A DNA stretch of 36,626 nucleotides, from assembly GCA_034437715.1 (NCBI GenBank), contig DAOTTR010000258.1, positions 1-36,626 on the forward strand. The letters are read 5' to 3'. The notes beneath the pieces are model-generated. The model was not told the DNA's origin. It saw only the letters and a list, made by a program, of their open reading frames with translations, and ran no database searches. A program made the position numbers and the translations under genes. This stretch comes from JAHBVH01 sp034437715 (GTDB lineage: Bacteria > Chloroflexota > Anaerolineae > Caldilineales > Caldilineaceae). Below are positions 1-7,370 of the stretch, in pieces. The number at the start of each line of letters is the position of its first letter. Within the stretch, counting starts at the first letter, position 1.

Positions 1-27
1 ATTCCCCCATCTACATGAGGGCAGGCT

Positions 28-78
28 CTGCGCAGGCAGGAATCCATACGCTAGAGCGGTGGACCCCTGCCTGCGCAG
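28..78. repeat. Inverted repeat / hairpin
   Basis: A perfect 13-bp arm (28-40) pairs with its reverse complement (66-78) across 25 nt. It resembles dispersed intergenic palindromes of the REP type, but no second copy is in the window, so the repeat status is an inference. Confidence 0.45.
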
Positions 79-309
79 GGGTGACAATCCACACACCATC
101 CTTAACTTAATGGCCGTGACTCTAAACCCTCCCCAACCTGCTACCCTTTTACCCACAAGTTGGCCGTAGGGAAGGCCCAGCGGGATGACGGTACTACGCT
201 ATGTCTTGGGGCCGTCCCCGGCACGCTCTCTCTCCCTGCTACCCAAAGATCTGGGGCCAGGGTAGCCCAACCTGGAGGAGGATAGGTGAGGGGGGGCTTG
301 GTAGTACAC

Positions 310-426
310 CAACGTTAAATTTCATCACCTGCTGCGCTGCATGAATTCAGCGCCTGGGATAGGAAACGTGTTTAAACACCTTTGCCGTCGCAGGTGTTGA
401 ATTCATTCAACACCAATTTAACGTTG
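310..426 (+). repeat. 117-bp TIR element, family A, copy 1
   Basis: The ends are a perfect 12-bp terminal inverted repeat, CAACGTTAAATT at 310-321 and its complement at 415-426. Inside are three palindromes: a CGCTG/CAGCG hairpin near 335-353, a TGTTTAAACA palindrome near 369-378, and GTGTTGAAT/ATTCAACAC near 393-412. A second copy of identical length lies at 8834-8950 in the same orientation. Both are followed by cgtagtagttac. There is no coding capacity, so this is likely a MITE-like element or a mobile structured repeat. It lies just downstream of the gene ending at 474. Confidence 0.75.
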
Positions 427-473
427 TCGTAGTAGTTACTTTTAGACGTTATGTGCTTGATTATCCTATGGAT

Positions 474-1655
474 CTACGCAATTACTTTTAGCTCGCGGCC
501 CACTCGGTGGAAAATGTCAAGCGCTTGTTCTAGATCATCCTGGCTATGCGAAGCGGAATTCATGACGCGAATGCGCGCCTTGCCCATCGCCACCGTCGGA
601 AAGCCAATCGGGGCCGCAAAGAGACCTTCATCGAACAGGCGGCGGCTAAATTGTTGGGCTAACGGCGCTTCCCCCAACATGAGCGGGACAATTGGCGTTT
701 CGCTGAGACCAATGTTAAAACCCATACGCACCAGGGCCGCTTTTAGCACATTGGCATTATGCCAGAGTTGATCCACCAATGCGGTTGATTCTTGTAGCAT
801 CTTCGTGGCTTCAAGACAGGCCGCAACATCGGGTACGGTCATGGCGCTGGAAAAGAGAAAAGGTCGCGCCCGTTGGCGTAGCCACTCGATAATCCGCCGG
901 TCCCCCGCCACCAAGCCGCCCACCACGCCAAAGGCCTTGCTCAAGGTGCCGACTTCCACATGCACCCGGCCATGCAGGTCAAAATGATCGACAATCCCAC
1001 GGCCACCTTTGCCCAAGACCCCTTCGCCGTGGGCGTCATCGACCATGACCAGGATGCCATGTTCTTCGGCCACTTCGACAATTGCGGGCAGCGGCGCAAT
1101 ATCGCCATCCATGCTGAACACGCCATCGGTAATAATCAAGCGGCGACGATAGGTTTGGGTATCAGCAATTTTCTGGCGCAGATCGGCAACATCGTTGTGG
1201 GCATAGCGCACGATCTCGGCGCGGCTCAGGCGCGACGCGTCAATAATACTGGCATGATTGAGCTCATCGGAAAAGATCACGTCCCCCCGCCCCACCAAGG
1301 CAGGCACCACTGCCACATTGGCCATGAAGCCACTTTGGAAGGTGATACAAGCTTCGGCTTGTTTGAACGCCGCCAGCTGCTGCTCCAATTCAAGATGCAG
1401 CCCCATGGTGCCGGCGATGACGCGCACTGCGCCAGGGCCAATGCCATAGCGATCAATGGCGGCTTTGGCTGCTTCACGCAAGCGGGGGTGATTGGCGAGA
1501 CCCAGATAGTTGTTGGCGCAAAAGTTGAGCAACTGGCGGCCATCGATTGTCACCCAGGCGTCCATGGGGGACTCAATGGTGCGAATATTGAACAACAGCC
1601 CGGCGTTGGCTAGTTGTTCACGTTCCTCATCAATCCAACCAAGCAAATTTTCCAA
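474..1655 (-). CDS. kbl: Glycine C-acetyltransferase (2-amino-3-ketobutyrate CoA ligase)
   Basis: This is a PLP-dependent alpha-oxoamine synthase, fold type I. In threonine degradation it uses CoA to split 2-amino-3-ketobutyrate, made by threonine dehydrogenase, into glycine and acetyl-CoA. I start it at a TTG (1655) because AAGGAG lies 7 nt upstream, giving 393 aa, close to the 398 aa of E. coli Kbl. An upstream TTG at 1676 would add seven residues and place the start before that Shine-Dalgarno. Numbered from 1676, visible motifs are NNYLGL near 55-60, ITDGVFSMDGD near 182-192, VDDAHGEGVLG near 212-222 (the PLP-ring Asp and His) and GTLSKAFGVVGG with Lys247 as the Schiff-base lysine. No threonine dehydrogenase is adjacent. 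The close relative BioF cannot be fully excluded, but no biotin gene is nearby and the lysine context is Kbl-like. Confidence 0.85.
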   Translation of the reverse strand: MENLLGWIDEEREQLANAGLLFNIRTIESPMDAWVTIDGRQLLNFCANNYLGLANHPRLREAAKAAIDRYGIGPGAVRVIAGTMGLHLELEQQLAAFKQAEACITFQSGFMANVAVVPALVGRGDVIFSDELNHASIIDASRLSRAEIVRYAHNDVADLRQKIADTQTYRRRLIITDGVFSMDGDIAPLPAIVEVAEEHGILVMVDDAHGEGVLGKGGRGIVDHFDLHGRVHVEVGTLSKAFGVVGGLVAGDRRIIEWLRQRARPFLFSSAMTVPDVAACLEATKMLQESTALVDQLWHNANVLKAALVRMGFNIGLSETPIVPLMLGEAPLAQQFSRRLFDEGLFAAPIGFPTVAMGKARIRVMNSASHSQDDLEQALDIFHRVGRELKVIA

Positions 1656-1729
1656 TGTATGGCTCCTTCTGTACAACCTGTCGGTAAAAGTTTCAGCACG
1701 TCATTGTATCATATCTTCAGCAACGGAGG

Positions 1730-1758
1730 TGTACAAAATCCAGATTATCGGTTATAAT
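1730..1758 (+). promoter_or_regulatory. Candidate sigma70-type promoter for hflX
   Basis: A perfect TATAAT at 1753-1758 is preceded, at exactly 17 bp, by TGTACA at 1730-1735 (four of six matches to TTGACA). Transcription would begin near 1765 and leave a leader of about 260 nt before hflX. Confidence 0.4.
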
Positions 1759-1882
1759 AGGGTATAAACAATCATTACTTCTTCCAATAAGGCTCTGGCG
1801 TGCTTCCATGATTTGTCAAAATTGATGTTTTGCTGATTCGTATACTCTGTGTCCCCTGCAATCTATAGCATAGGTATAGAGA

Positions 1883-1948
1883 GCAATGCCATAGATGATA
1901 AGCCATACGGATATGGACGCGGGTAGTCCATCATCTATGTGCGATTGC
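1883..1948 (+). other. Long inverted repeat in the hflX leader
   Basis: CATAGATGAT at 1890-1899 pairs with ATCATCTATG at 1930-1939. The stem can extend through GCAAT at 1883-1887 with its complement near 1944-1948. A small inner hairpin, CCATA/TATGG, lies in the loop. The function is unknown: an RNA structure in the leader or a decayed mobile repeat. Confidence 0.35.
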
Positions 1949-2027
1949 GGTAATATAGCATAGTCACGCAGAGACCTCACCACTGTGAAAGTAGATAGAC
2001 CTGAAAGTAGACAGAACAAACCTAATT

Positions 2028-3470
2028 ATGACCCATCTTGATTCCTTTGAATCCGAAAACAATCTTTACCAAGAAGAAGAGCCAACAGAAAATGAAGGCG
2101 GGCGTGATCGTAAAACGCTCGTGCGCGATCATGACGGCTTGGTAGAAACACGCCCTACTGCCGAACGCGCCATTCTTGTTGGCGTTGAATTGTCTGGCGC
2201 GCCGAATCTGCTGACGCTGGAAGATTCGTTAACCGAGTTGGCGCTGCTGGCCAAGACGGCTGGCGTTGCCGTGATTGGCACGCTTACCCAACGGCTTGCC
2301 ACCCCCCATTCTGCCACCTTTATTGGCAGTGGCAAGCTGGAAGAGTTGCAAGCTTTTGCCTTGGAGCAAGGCGCGAATGTCGTTATCTTCGACGACGAAC
2401 TGTCGCCGCGCCAACAACGCGAGTTGGAAAAGGTGTTGGGTGAGCAGATCAAAGTGCTGGATCGAACCGCGCTGATTCTCGACATTTTTGCCCGCCACGC
2501 CCAGACGCGTGAAGGGGCCGTCCAAGTTGAATTGGCCCAATATGAATATCGCTTGCCACGCCTGACGCGCGCCTGGACCCATCTTGCGCGCCAGAGTGGT
2601 GGTCGCGCTGGTGGCGCGAGTGGTGGCGTCGGTGTGCGTGGTCCTGGCGAAACACAGTTGGAAGTAGACCGGCGCGAGATTGGCCGCCGCATTGCCTTTC
2701 TCAAGCGCCAGTTGGAGGAGATCCGCAAGCAGCGCAGCCTGCATCGCCAACATCGTCGCCAATCCGGTTCACCGGTGATCGCACTTGTCGGCTATACGAA
2801 TGCAGGCAAAAGCACGCTGCTCAATGTGTTGAGCAACGCCAATGTGCTTTCCGCCGATCAACTTTTTGCCACGCTGGACCCGACCACACGCCGCACCGAT
2901 TTGCCCAGCGGCCAGATGATCATGTTGACGGATACGGTAGGCTTTATCCAGAAATTGCCGACCATGCTGGTCGCCTCCTTCCGCGCCACGCTGGAAGAGG
3001 TCACCGAGGCTAATGTGCTGCTGCATGTGGTGGATTTGTCACATCCCAACATGGACGAGCAGGTGGCCGCGGTCGAAGAGGTGCTGGAAGAGTTAGAGGC
3101 CGGCAATAAGCTGGTCATTACGGCGCTCAACAAAGTTGATCGGCTGGATCTGACGGATCCCGAGCAACAAGAATGCATACAAGCGGCAATGGAAGCCTAT
3201 CCTAACAGTGTAGTGATCAGTGCAGCAACCGGCGAAGGACTCGACAATCTGCTGAACAAGATTGACGAAGTGCTCTTTGCGCAGATGGCACCCGTCAATG
3301 TCCTGATCCCCTACAAGCATGGTGAGCTCGTTTCGCTGTTTCATGAGCATGGCTTTGTGCAAGCTGAAGAGCATACCGGTGATGGCACCCACCTGATCGG
3401 GCGGCTGCCCATTGGCCTTGCCGGTCGCTATGCTGATTATTGGACACAGCAACCAGTGGCCCAGAAATAG
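2028..3470 (+). CDS. hflX: GTPase HflX
   Basis: HflX is a ribosome-associated GTPase of the OBG/HflX family that binds the 50S subunit, rescues or splits stalled ribosomes under stress, and hydrolyses GTP. The protein has 480 aa; E. coli HflX has 426, and the first 45 or so acidic residues are extra. The HflX N-terminal domain spans about 47-240, including the signature GPGETQLEVDRR near 205-216 and the Gly-rich GGRAGGASGG near 191-200. The G domain follows: G1 GYTNAGKST at 255-263, G3 DTVG at 302-305, and G4 NKVD at 368-371. A C-terminal domain ends the protein. The ATG at 2028 has only a weak ribosome-binding site. The gene is 84 nt upstream of citrate synthase on the same strand. Confidence 0.95.
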   Translation: MTHLDSFESENNLYQEEEPTENEGGRDRKTLVRDHDGLVETRPTAERAILVGVELSGAPNLLTLEDSLTELALLAKTAGVAVIGTLTQRLATPHSATFIGSGKLEELQAFALEQGANVVIFDDELSPRQQRELEKVLGEQIKVLDRTALILDIFARHAQTREGAVQVELAQYEYRLPRLTRAWTHLARQSGGRAGGASGGVGVRGPGETQLEVDRREIGRRIAFLKRQLEEIRKQRSLHRQHRRQSGSPVIALVGYTNAGKSTLLNVLSNANVLSADQLFATLDPTTRRTDLPSGQMIMLTDTVGFIQKLPTMLVASFRATLEEVTEANVLLHVVDLSHPNMDEQVAAVEEVLEELEAGNKLVITALNKVDRLDLTDPEQQECIQAAMEAYPNSVVISAATGEGLDNLLNKIDEVLFAQMAPVNVLIPYKHGELVSLFHEHGFVQAEEHTGDGTHLIGRLPIGLAGRYADYWTQQPVAQK

Positions 3471-3539
3471 TGCAATTCGGTAATTTTTGGTAGCCAACCA
3501 CTTACAAGCTGAGGGCAAAGCAACCCCAAAGCACCGATG

Positions 3540-3545
3540 AAGGAG
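3540..3545 (+). promoter_or_regulatory. Ribosome-binding site that fixes the gltA start
   Basis: AAGGAG lies 9 nt before the ATG at 3555 and therefore selects it over the in-frame ATG at 3537, which overlaps the Shine-Dalgarno itself. Confidence 0.75.
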
Positions 3546-3554
3546 TTTTCATTC

Positions 3555-4844
3555 ATGAGCGGTAACACGTTAACGATTACCGATAACCGCACGGGGAAAA
3601 GCTACGAAATCCCGATCGAGCACGATACCATCAACGCCCTGGCCCTGCGCCAGATCAAGGTCAACCCCGATGACTTTGGCATGATGACCTATGACCCCGG
3701 CTATGGCAACACCGCGGCCTGCAAAAGCAGCATCACCTATATCGACGGTGACAAGGGCATCTTGGAATACCGTGGCTATCCGATTGAGCAACTGGCCGAG
3801 CAAAGCAATTTTCTCGAAGTCGCCTATCTGCTCATTTACGGTGAACTGCCCGACAAAAAGACCGCCGCGGAATGGGAACACAAGGTCTGTCACAACACCT
3901 TTGTCCACGAGAACCTGACGGATCTGATGAAATCCTTTCGCTATGATGCCCACCCCATGGGCATGTTGATCAGTGGCCTCTCTTTTATGTCCACCCTACA
4001 CAAAGAGGCCAAAAACGTGGGTGACCAAGCCACGCGCGACAAGCAGATTCTGCGCATTCTGGGCAAGTTACCAACAGTAGCAGCCTTTGTCTATCGCCAC
4101 CGCATTGGTCGCCCCTATAACTATCCCAATAGTTCGCTCGGCTATGCAGCCAACTTTCTCTACATGCTGGACTTCATGAATCAGAGCGATTACGAAGTCA
4201 ACCCGGTGTTGGCCAAAGCGATGGATGTGCTCTTTATCCTCCATGCCGACCACGAGCAAAATTGTTCCACTTCTGTCATGCGTGGCATTGGTTCGTCCAA
4301 TGCCGACCCCTATACGGCAATGGCCGGGGCAACAGGCGCGCTCTATGGCCCGCTGCACGGGGGTGCCAACGAAGCTGTGATTCAAATGTTGCGCGAAATT
4401 GGCGATGCCAAGCAGGTGCCGGCCTATGTGGAACGGGTGAAAAAAGGCGAGTTCCGCCTCATGGGCTTCGGTCATCGCGTCTACAAGAGCTATGATCCGC
4501 GCGCCAAGATCGTCAAAAAATTGGCGGAAGATGTCTTTGCCGTCACGGGCAGCAATCCATTGTTGGATATTGCCCTGGAATTAGAAAAGGCCGCGCTCAG
4601 TGATGAGTATTTCATCAAGCGCAATCTCTATCCCAATGTCGATTTCTACAGCGGCATTATCTATCAGGCCATGGGCTTCCCGCCGGATATGTTTACCGTG
4701 CTCTTCACCCTGGGACGTGCGCCGGGCTGGTTGGCCCAGTGGAATGAACTGGTGCAAGACGCGGAGCAACGCATCGCCCGGCCACGCCAGATCTATCTTG
4801 GCCCAGCCACGCGCGATTATGTGCCGCTGGATCAACGGGGATAA
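3555..4844 (+). CDS. gltA: Citrate synthase
   Basis: This enzyme condenses oxaloacetate with acetyl-CoA to citrate, the entry step of the TCA cycle. The 429-aa length from the ATG at 3555 is that of the GltA-type (type II) bacterial enzymes. The three catalytic residues are visible: His268 (LHGGAN), His307 (GFGHRVY) and Asp363 (NVDFYSG). The oxaloacetate-binding His233 lies in ADHEQN and an Arg at 388 in GRAPGW. The upstream ATG at 3537 would add six residues but has no separate ribosome-binding site. The gene ends just before a hairpin shared with the convergent selB. 2-Methylcitrate synthase is a related possibility, but no methylcitrate-cycle genes are nearby. Confidence 0.95.
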   Translation: MSGNTLTITDNRTGKSYEIPIEHDTINALALRQIKVNPDDFGMMTYDPGYGNTAACKSSITYIDGDKGILEYRGYPIEQLAEQSNFLEVAYLLIYGELPDKKTAAEWEHKVCHNTFVHENLTDLMKSFRYDAHPMGMLISGLSFMSTLHKEAKNVGDQATRDKQILRILGKLPTVAAFVYRHRIGRPYNYPNSSLGYAANFLYMLDFMNQSDYEVNPVLAKAMDVLFILHADHEQNCSTSVMRGIGSSNADPYTAMAGATGALYGPLHGGANEAVIQMLREIGDAKQVPAYVERVKKGEFRLMGFGHRVYKSYDPRAKIVKKLAEDVFAVTGSNPLLDIALELEKAALSDEYFIKRNLYPNVDFYSGIIYQAMGFPPDMFTVLFTLGRAPGWLAQWNELVQDAEQRIARPRQIYLGPATRDYVPLDQRG

Positions 4845-4846
4845 TG

Positions 4847-4887
4847 ATTTGCTGCGAAGAACGCAACCGCTCTTCTTCGCAGCAAAT
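4847..4887. terminator. Bidirectional terminator between gltA and selB
   Basis: A perfect 14-bp stem, ATTTGCTGCGAAGA at 4847-4860 with its complement at 4874-4887, has a 13-nt loop. It is followed on the + strand by TTCTTTT. It sits in the 48-bp gap between convergent genes and can serve both. Confidence 0.85.
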
Positions 4888-4892
4888 TTCTT

Positions 4893-6848
4893 TTACCGCA
4901 ACACACGCAGATCGCCTTCACGGCGCGTGATGCGCCGGGCGTCCAACTCTTCGAGGATCGCCTGGGCATATTTGCGGCTGGTGTCAAAGAGATCGCGCAC
5001 TTGGGCCAGGGTAATTGTGCCTTGTGCCTGCGCTGCGCTGCGCACTCGTTCTACAATCTCCGCAAAGTCGGTCTGCCGAAAAAGCACACCACCACTGATG
5101 CGCACAAGCATTCCCTGCTCGATCAGTACCTCAATCAATTCGGCCTCGCTGCCCAACAGGCGCGTGATATCTGTTTCGCTGGGCGGCGTGTAAGGTGCCC
5201 CGGCAAAGAGCGCCAGCACATGATCAATCAACTGTTGCTGCTGTAGCGTAAAGCGCACCTGAAAATCACCGCGCCAGAGCAGACTATCATCGCCCGCGAT
5301 CGCGCCAGTTTGCTGCATTTGCGCAACAATGGGGTTGAAGAGACGCACAGACAGTTCGCTGCCGGGCAAAGCTCGCTGAAGACGGCTACGCACTTCACCC
5401 CGCGCCATGCCACGGCGCAGCGGGGATTGCTGGTGGAAACGATCCAGCAGCGCCAGCAGTTGTTGCTGCACACGCGCCCACAGTTCAAGGGTCAATAGCA
5501 CCGGTTCTGCGCTCGTCACCAATAAGGTAATCGCACCGCTGCTTTGCAACTCTGCCAGCGCATCCTGGGCCACCGTGAGATCCAATTCGCTCTGCGCCAG
5601 CAGCGCCTTGGGTGTGAGAAAAGGCTGACGCGCCAGCGTCTGCAACAGAATCTCGTCGGGCGCGCCATTGGCCAGGGTTTGCAAGCGGGCCAACATGGCT
5701 GGATCAAAACGTCGCCACCGCCGCCGAGGGTGCGGGCTCAACACCACGCCGCCGCCCAACGTTGCACTGGGCGAAGGCTGGCGCAGAATGTACCGATCAC
5801 CCGAAACCACAACGGCTGGCCCTTCCAGGCGCAACTGTAGCCAGCCCGGTTGCCCTGGTTCCAAACTTTCGGTACCCAAGAGCCGCACAGTGGCGGGAAT
5901 TTCGGCAGCACCACAAAAAAAATCGACGCGCTGATTATGCACCAACCCTTTGGCAGCATCGGTCAACAGGCGAAATTGCACATCAATCAACCGGGTGGTG
6001 TGCAGCGTGCCCGGTCTGGTTACCACCTCGCCGCGGTGTACTTCATCGCTATCCACGCCGCTTAGATTGATCGCCAACCGGCTGCCCGGTTCGCCCTGCT
6101 CGATTGGCTGCTTGTGGCTCTGTAGCCCACGAATGCGGGCCGATTGACCGCTGGGCAGGATCTCCACAGCATCGCCCACGGCAAATTGACCATCGCTCAG
6201 GGTGCCGGTCACGACTGTACCAAAGCCGCTCAGGCTAAAGACGCGATCGATGGGCAGCCGGGGTCGCGCCCGATTGCGGCGCGGGGCCAACTCCCCCAAT
6301 AGCTGTGACAGCGTGCGCCGTAGATCGATCAGACCTTTGCCCGTCGTGGCGCTGACCGGCACAATTGGCGCATTGGCTAGGTGGGTCTGTTGTAACAATT
6401 CGGCAATATCCAATTGCACCAATTCCAGCCATTCTGGGTCATCGACGAGATCAACCTTGGTCAGCGCGACCAAGCCCGCGGGCACAGCCAACAGATCGAG
6501 GATGGCGAGATGTTCACGCGTCTGGGGCATCACGCCTTCATCGGCGGCGATCACTAACATGGCGGCATCAATGCCCCCCACACCGGCCAACATATTCTTG
6601 ATAAAGTCAATATGGCCCGGCACGTCAATAATCCCGACCATTTCGGTCGGGGGAACAATTCCAGCCATTGCGATTTCGTTGGTGCCAGGCGCGCCAACAA
6701 CCGGCAACTCGATCCAGGCAAAGCCCAGGTCGATGGTCATGCCGCGTTTTTTCTCTTCTTGTAAGCGATCCGGATCAATGCCAGAGAGCGCACGCACCAG
6801 GGTCGATTTACCGTGGTCCACATGGCCAGCGGTGCCAATCACGCGCAT
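4893..6848 (-). CDS. selB: Selenocysteine-specific elongation factor SelB
   Basis: SelB is a GTPase that brings selenocysteinyl-tRNA to the ribosome at UGA codons marked by a SECIS element. From the ATG at 6848 the product is 651 aa and starts MRVIGTAGHVDHGKST, which puts G1 at residues 8-15. DVPGH (G3) and TKVD (G4) follow, then EF-Tu-like domains 2 and 3. The C-terminal part, past about residue 380, matches the tandem winged-helix domains that bind SECIS RNA in SelB. A longer frame to 6896 would run into a perfect palindrome (6877-6909) and is less likely. No selA, selD, selC or selenoprotein gene is visible in the window. The closest alternative, a plain EF-Tu-like factor, lacks the long winged-helix tail. 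Confidence 0.9.
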   Translation of the reverse strand: MRVIGTAGHVDHGKSTLVRALSGIDPDRLQEEKKRGMTIDLGFAWIELPVVGAPGTNEIAMAGIVPPTEMVGIIDVPGHIDFIKNMLAGVGGIDAAMLVIAADEGVMPQTREHLAILDLLAVPAGLVALTKVDLVDDPEWLELVQLDIAELLQQTHLANAPIVPVSATTGKGLIDLRRTLSQLLGELAPRRNRARPRLPIDRVFSLSGFGTVVTGTLSDGQFAVGDAVEILPSGQSARIRGLQSHKQPIEQGEPGSRLAINLSGVDSDEVHRGEVVTRPGTLHTTRLIDVQFRLLTDAAKGLVHNQRVDFFCGAAEIPATVRLLGTESLEPGQPGWLQLRLEGPAVVVSGDRYILRQPSPSATLGGGVVLSPHPRRRWRRFDPAMLARLQTLANGAPDEILLQTLARQPFLTPKALLAQSELDLTVAQDALAELQSSGAITLLVTSAEPVLLTLELWARVQQQLLALLDRFHQQSPLRRGMARGEVRSRLQRALPGSELSVRLFNPIVAQMQQTGAIAGDDSLLWRGDFQVRFTLQQQQLIDHVLALFAGAPYTPPSETDITRLLGSEAELIEVLIEQGMLVRISGGVLFRQTDFAEIVERVRSAAQAQGTITLAQVRDLFDTSRKYAQAILEELDARRITRREGDLRVLR

Positions 6849-6876
6849 AGTTTTTCTTTGGTAGCTCGCGTTATAA

Positions 6877-6909
6877 AGGCCTGTAGGGTTTTGCAAACCC
6901 TACAGGCCT
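6877..6909. repeat. Perfect 15-bp palindromic hairpin
   Basis: AGGCCTGTAGGGTTT at 6877-6891 pairs perfectly with 6895-6909 across a 3-nt loop (TGC). It lies directly upstream of selB, so it is not at a normal terminator position for that gene. It could terminate the upstream minus-strand gene at a distance, or be a mobile palindrome. Confidence 0.6.
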
Positions 6910-6941
6910 AAATGCGTTGAAAAGTGGTGAGATAGACAGCA

Positions 6942-7074
6942 AAGTAAAAGTGAGAAAGTCTTTGTAAAAACTACCGGTCACGGATTGCGCAAAATTCACG
7001 AATGCTCAAGGCAAAATTCGGTTTATTCGGTTCATTCGTGACTAAGCTTTTTAAGAACTTTCTATGCTCTACTA
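6942..7074 (+). repeat. 133-bp TIR element, family D, copy 1
   Basis: It is almost identical to 29572-29704, with about four substitutions plus a difference at the very end. Imperfect terminal inverted repeats are visible: the left end reads AAGTAAAAGTGAGAAAGT and the right end, complemented, TAGTAGAGCATAGAAAGT. An inner pair, GTCACG.AT and ATTCGTGAC, is closer to perfect in the other copy. The element is non-coding. Confidence 0.8.
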
Positions 7075-7347
7075 ATAGACAAACTAGACCTTATTCCGAT
7101 TTAATTTTGTGCATGCGTAGGTGCGGTTTGTAACCGCACAATCCGGGTCAAACCAGCTTTGTGCGGTTTGTAACCGCACAATCCGGGTCAAACTAGCTTT
7201 GTGCGGTTACAAACCGCACCTACAAGAATCACCACACCTTGTTTTGTCGTTCAAAGAACAAATCGGAATAATCTCTATTATTTAAAAGTCAACCCAATAA
7301 ACTCGATAATACACGAGACGCTATGTATGACTTTTAAGGGTTTTATC
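7075..7347 (+). repeat. Family C element, copy 1, interrupted by family B
   Basis: The left part, ATAGACAAACTA at 7075-7086, and the right part from 7275 (TTTAAAAGTCAACC through GACTTTTAAGGGTTTTATC) match the continuous copies at 16192-16271 and, inverted, 18399-18477. The family B element at 7088-7274 lies between them, with CTA on both sides (7084-7086 and 7275-7277). The order of insertion is therefore C first, B second. Confidence 0.65.
7088..7274 (-). repeat. Family B TIR element, copy 1, with 40-bp tandem units
   Basis: The termini are TTATTCCGATTT at 7091-7102 and its perfect complement at 7260-7271. Inside, a 40-bp unit occurs twice in tandem (7121-7160 and 7161-7200), followed by an inverted 19-bp half unit (7201-7219). 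Each unit starts with the near-palindrome GTGCGGTTTGTAACCGCAC. Reverse-complemented, the whole element aligns with 12910-13056, which has one unit fewer. It is non-coding. Confidence 0.8.
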
Positions 7348-7370
7348 TATCAGTACCGAAAGCTTATAAA

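Larger units (their letters stand above)
1..473. other. Intergenic region with repeats
   Basis: No gene is seen here. A perfect 13-bp inverted repeat, CTGCGCAGGCAGG at 28-40 and its complement at 66-78, would form a hairpin with a 25-nt loop. A 117-bp terminal-inverted-repeat element sits at 310-426. The stretch 120-300 is rich in C/G runs and contains the phrase gggcttggtagtac, whose complement recurs next to the second copy of the same element near 8777. This is also the 3' flank of the minus-strand gene that ends at 474. Confidence 0.6.
1656..2027. other. Intergenic region between kbl and hflX
   Basis: No convincing gene is seen; a 67-codon minus-strand frame at 1816-2019 has no recognisable product. 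The region separates two divergent genes and holds a candidate promoter (1730-1758) and a long imperfect inverted repeat (about 1883-1948) that would lie in the hflX leader. Confidence 0.5.
6849..7370. other. Repeat-dense intergenic region
   Basis: No gene is seen. The gap holds, in order, a perfect hairpin (6877-6909), a family D element (6942-7074), and a family B element (7088-7274) lying inside a family C element (7075-7086 plus 7275-7347). Both flanking genes are on the minus strand. Confidence 0.8.

Noticed and set aside
960..1613. 217-codon open frame on the + strand
   Set aside because: It lies wholly inside kbl on the opposite strand, has no family motif, and kbl is clear with all PLP residues.
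1816..2019. 67-codon minus-strand frame before hflX
   Set aside because: No ribosome-binding site, no recognisable motif, and the DNA is better explained as a leader with an inverted repeat.
6849..6896. N-terminal extension of SelB to 6896
   Set aside because: The added 16 residues would begin inside a perfect palindrome, and the GTPase family starts directly with the MRVIGTAGHVDHGK type of sequence at 6848.
7121..7219. 40-bp tandem units, considered as a CRISPR array
   Set aside because: The units are contiguous without variable spacers, the last one is an inverted half, and the block sits inside a terminal-inverted-repeat element; no cas gene is present.
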